A stretch of 64,000 bases of DNA from Thiodiazotropha sp040507035. Lineage in GTDB: Bacteria; Pseudomonadota; Gammaproteobacteria; Chromatiales; Chromatiaceae. The translations under genes were made by a program, and so were the position numbers. The DNA is taken from positions 1 to 64,000 of the forward strand of contig JBEVVR010000026.1 in assembly GCA_040507035.1 (NCBI GenBank), in the 5' to 3' direction. The stretch's first letter is position 1; the number at the start of each line of letters is the position of its first letter. The notes beneath the pieces are model-generated. The model did not search any database, had not been told where the DNA came from, and was given only the letters and a program-made list of their open reading frames with translations. This document shows, in pieces, positions 62,796 to 64,000 of the stretch.

Positions 62796-64000
62796 GGGGC
62801 TCTTTTTATCAGGCGCGCATAGTAAAAACCGTCCATATTTCCCTCTCCGGGAGCGATCTGGCGTCCCACCGATCTACTCTCCCCCCAGTCCACATGCAAC
62901 CCATCCTCTAGGGCATCTCCCTGCCGATCAAGAAACCGCAAAAGCTGCAGCTCGTTCTCCCGGGGCAGAATCGAACAGGTTACATAGAGCATCCTGCCGC
63001 CGGGCTTCAACAACCGCCACACCGCATCCAGAATGGCGGCCTGTAGCTGGGTCAGACTCTCGATATCCTCCTCCCTGCGCAGATATTTGATATCCGGATG
63101 GCGGCGAATAACACCGGTCGCCGAACAGGGGACATCGAGCAGAACTCGATCATAGCACCGCTCTGCCCAGGATCCAGCGGGATTTGCGGCATCCCCCAGC
63201 TCCAGGCTCGCCTGAAGCCCGAGGCGGGTGAGATTCTCTTCGACCCGTTGCAGGCGCTCGGGATCACTGTCCAGCGCGGTCAAGGCAATCCCTGGTTCCG
63301 ACTCCAACATGTGGCAGCTTTTTCCGCCGGGGGCGGCGCAGGCATCCAACACCTGCTGGCCCGGCTGAAGATCCATCAATCCAGCCGCCAGTTGGGCGGC
63401 GCCATCCTGTACAGAGACACCTCCCTGAGCGAAGCCGGGCAAGCTCTCCACATCCATCGCCTGGAGCAGATTGATGCCACTATCGACAGAGAGGATAGGC
63501 TCGGCCTCGATACCTGTTTCTTGCAGCAGCTTGAGGTAATCCTGGGGTGAATGGATCTGTCGATTGACCCGCAGGCTCATGGGTGGGTGGCTGTTGAGCG
63601 CCTCCACACGCTGCTGCCATGCATCGGGCCATTGGGACTTCAATGCGCGTAGCAACCAGCCTGGCATGGCATGGAGGGCCTCGGGTTGCTGCTCCAGGCC
63701 CGCCATCAAGCCCTCGCGCTGACGCAGGAAATTTCGCAGTACGCCGTTTATCAACCCAACCGCCCAGCGCTTGCCGAGTTTGTTTGCCGCCCCCGCGGTC
63801 TCGTGGACGGCGGCATGATCCCCCACCCTGAGGTAGAGAAGCTGGTAGAGCCCGACCAGGATCAGGGCCTCGATATCCCGATCCCTCGCCTTCAACGGCT
63901 TCGACAGCAGCCGCTGTTGCAGGTAGTGCAGTCGCAGGTAACTGCGCATCACCCCGAAGCAGATCGCCTGCACCAATCCACGATCGCGTCTATCTTCAAG
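62792..64000 (-). CDS. rsmB: 16S rRNA (cytosine-C5-967) methyltransferase, 5' part outside window
   Basis: The C-terminal 402 codons are present; the frame continues through the window edge (DRGLVQAICFGV precedes the first internal GTG). A NusB-like N-terminal domain is followed by a SAM-dependent methyltransferase with DACAAPGGKSCHML, the catalytic Cys in DVPCSATGVIRRHPDIK, and CSILPRENE. It modifies C967 of 16S rRNA. It is the first visible gene of the rsmB-DUF4390-ntrY-ntrX unit. Confidence 0.95.
   Translation of the reverse strand, partial: LEDRRDRGLVQAICFGVMRSYLRLHYLQQRLLSKPLKARDRDIEALILVGLYQLLYLRVGDHAAVHETAGAANKLGKRWAVGLINGVLRNFLRQREGLMAGLEQQPEALHAMPGWLLRALKSQWPDAWQQRVEALNSHPPMSLRVNRQIHSPQDYLKLLQETGIEAEPILSVDSGINLLQAMDVESLPGFAQGGVSVQDGAAQLAAGLMDLQPGQQVLDACAAPGGKSCHMLESEPGIALTALDSDPERLQRVEENLTRLGLQASLELGDAANPAGSWAERCYDRVLLDVPCSATGVIRRHPDIKYLRREEDIESLTQLQAAILDAVWRLLKPGGRMLYVTCSILPRENELQLLRFLDRQGDALEDGLHVDWGESRSVGRQIAPGEGNMDGFYYARLIKRAP

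Overview
The window looks like a chromosomal segment of a sulfur-oxidising gammaproteobacterium, probably chemoautotrophic and related to Chromatiales or Sedimenticola/Thiodiazotropha-type organisms. The strongest marker is aprBA (adenylylsulfate reductase) with a YkgJ-type gene behind it. The rsmB-DUF4390-ntrYX-trkAH gene content and a Ycf46-type AAA ATPase fit this. The taxonomic placement is inference from gene content, not a measured similarity. No rRNA, tRNA, CRISPR array, complete IS element or prophage was seen.

Layout. 1-9.5 kb: housekeeping genes (trpG partial, trpE, gph, rpe, a DUF3530 hydrolase, djlA, a CbiM-like permease, tas, small acidic proteins, a Rieske protein and a ketohexokinase-like kinase). 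9.5-14.5 kb: one very large gene for a protein with two cyclic-nucleotide-binding-like domains, a rhodanese domain lacking its cysteine, and more than 1,200 residues of coiled coil. 14.7-18.9 kb: a gamma-glutamyltransferase, a chalcone-isomerase-like protein, an HU-like protein, and an aspartic protease with an MlaC-like protein. 19.5-33.6 kb: a sensory locus holding a GGDEF/EAL regulator with a degenerate receiver, a relic of a histidine kinase, a LamB-type porin, three tandem sugar-binding proteins (the third a pseudogene) and two hybrid histidine kinases. No ABC permease or ATPase gene is present.

33.6-41.4 kb is a visibly AT-richer accessory stretch with a double GNAT protein, an FG-GAP surface protein, and an overlapping lipoprotein/DUF3857-transglutaminase pair. 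41.4-51.7 kb holds Ycf46, a receiver protein with a membrane anchor, a pterin dehydratase, aprBA plus YkgJ, and a tight run of five overlapping genes ending in a free-standing RlmK-like methyltransferase and a DedA/YqaA-like protein. 51.8-64 kb holds trkH-trkA, a PhoX-like lipoprotein with a diheme cytochrome lipoprotein, then ntrX-ntrY-DUF4390-rsmB (rsmB runs off the window).

Three intergenic regions (2.6-2.75, 44.8-45.1 and 58.45-58.7 kb) carry modules of one mosaic inverted-repeat family. How the genes may work together: the porin, binding proteins and hybrid kinases read best as a carbohydrate-sensing rather than carbohydrate-importing unit. The aprBA block supplies the AMP-dependent branch of sulfite oxidation. 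The PhoX/cytochrome pair and its adjacent repeat appear to have been placed between ntrX and trkA, splitting a commonly contiguous block.
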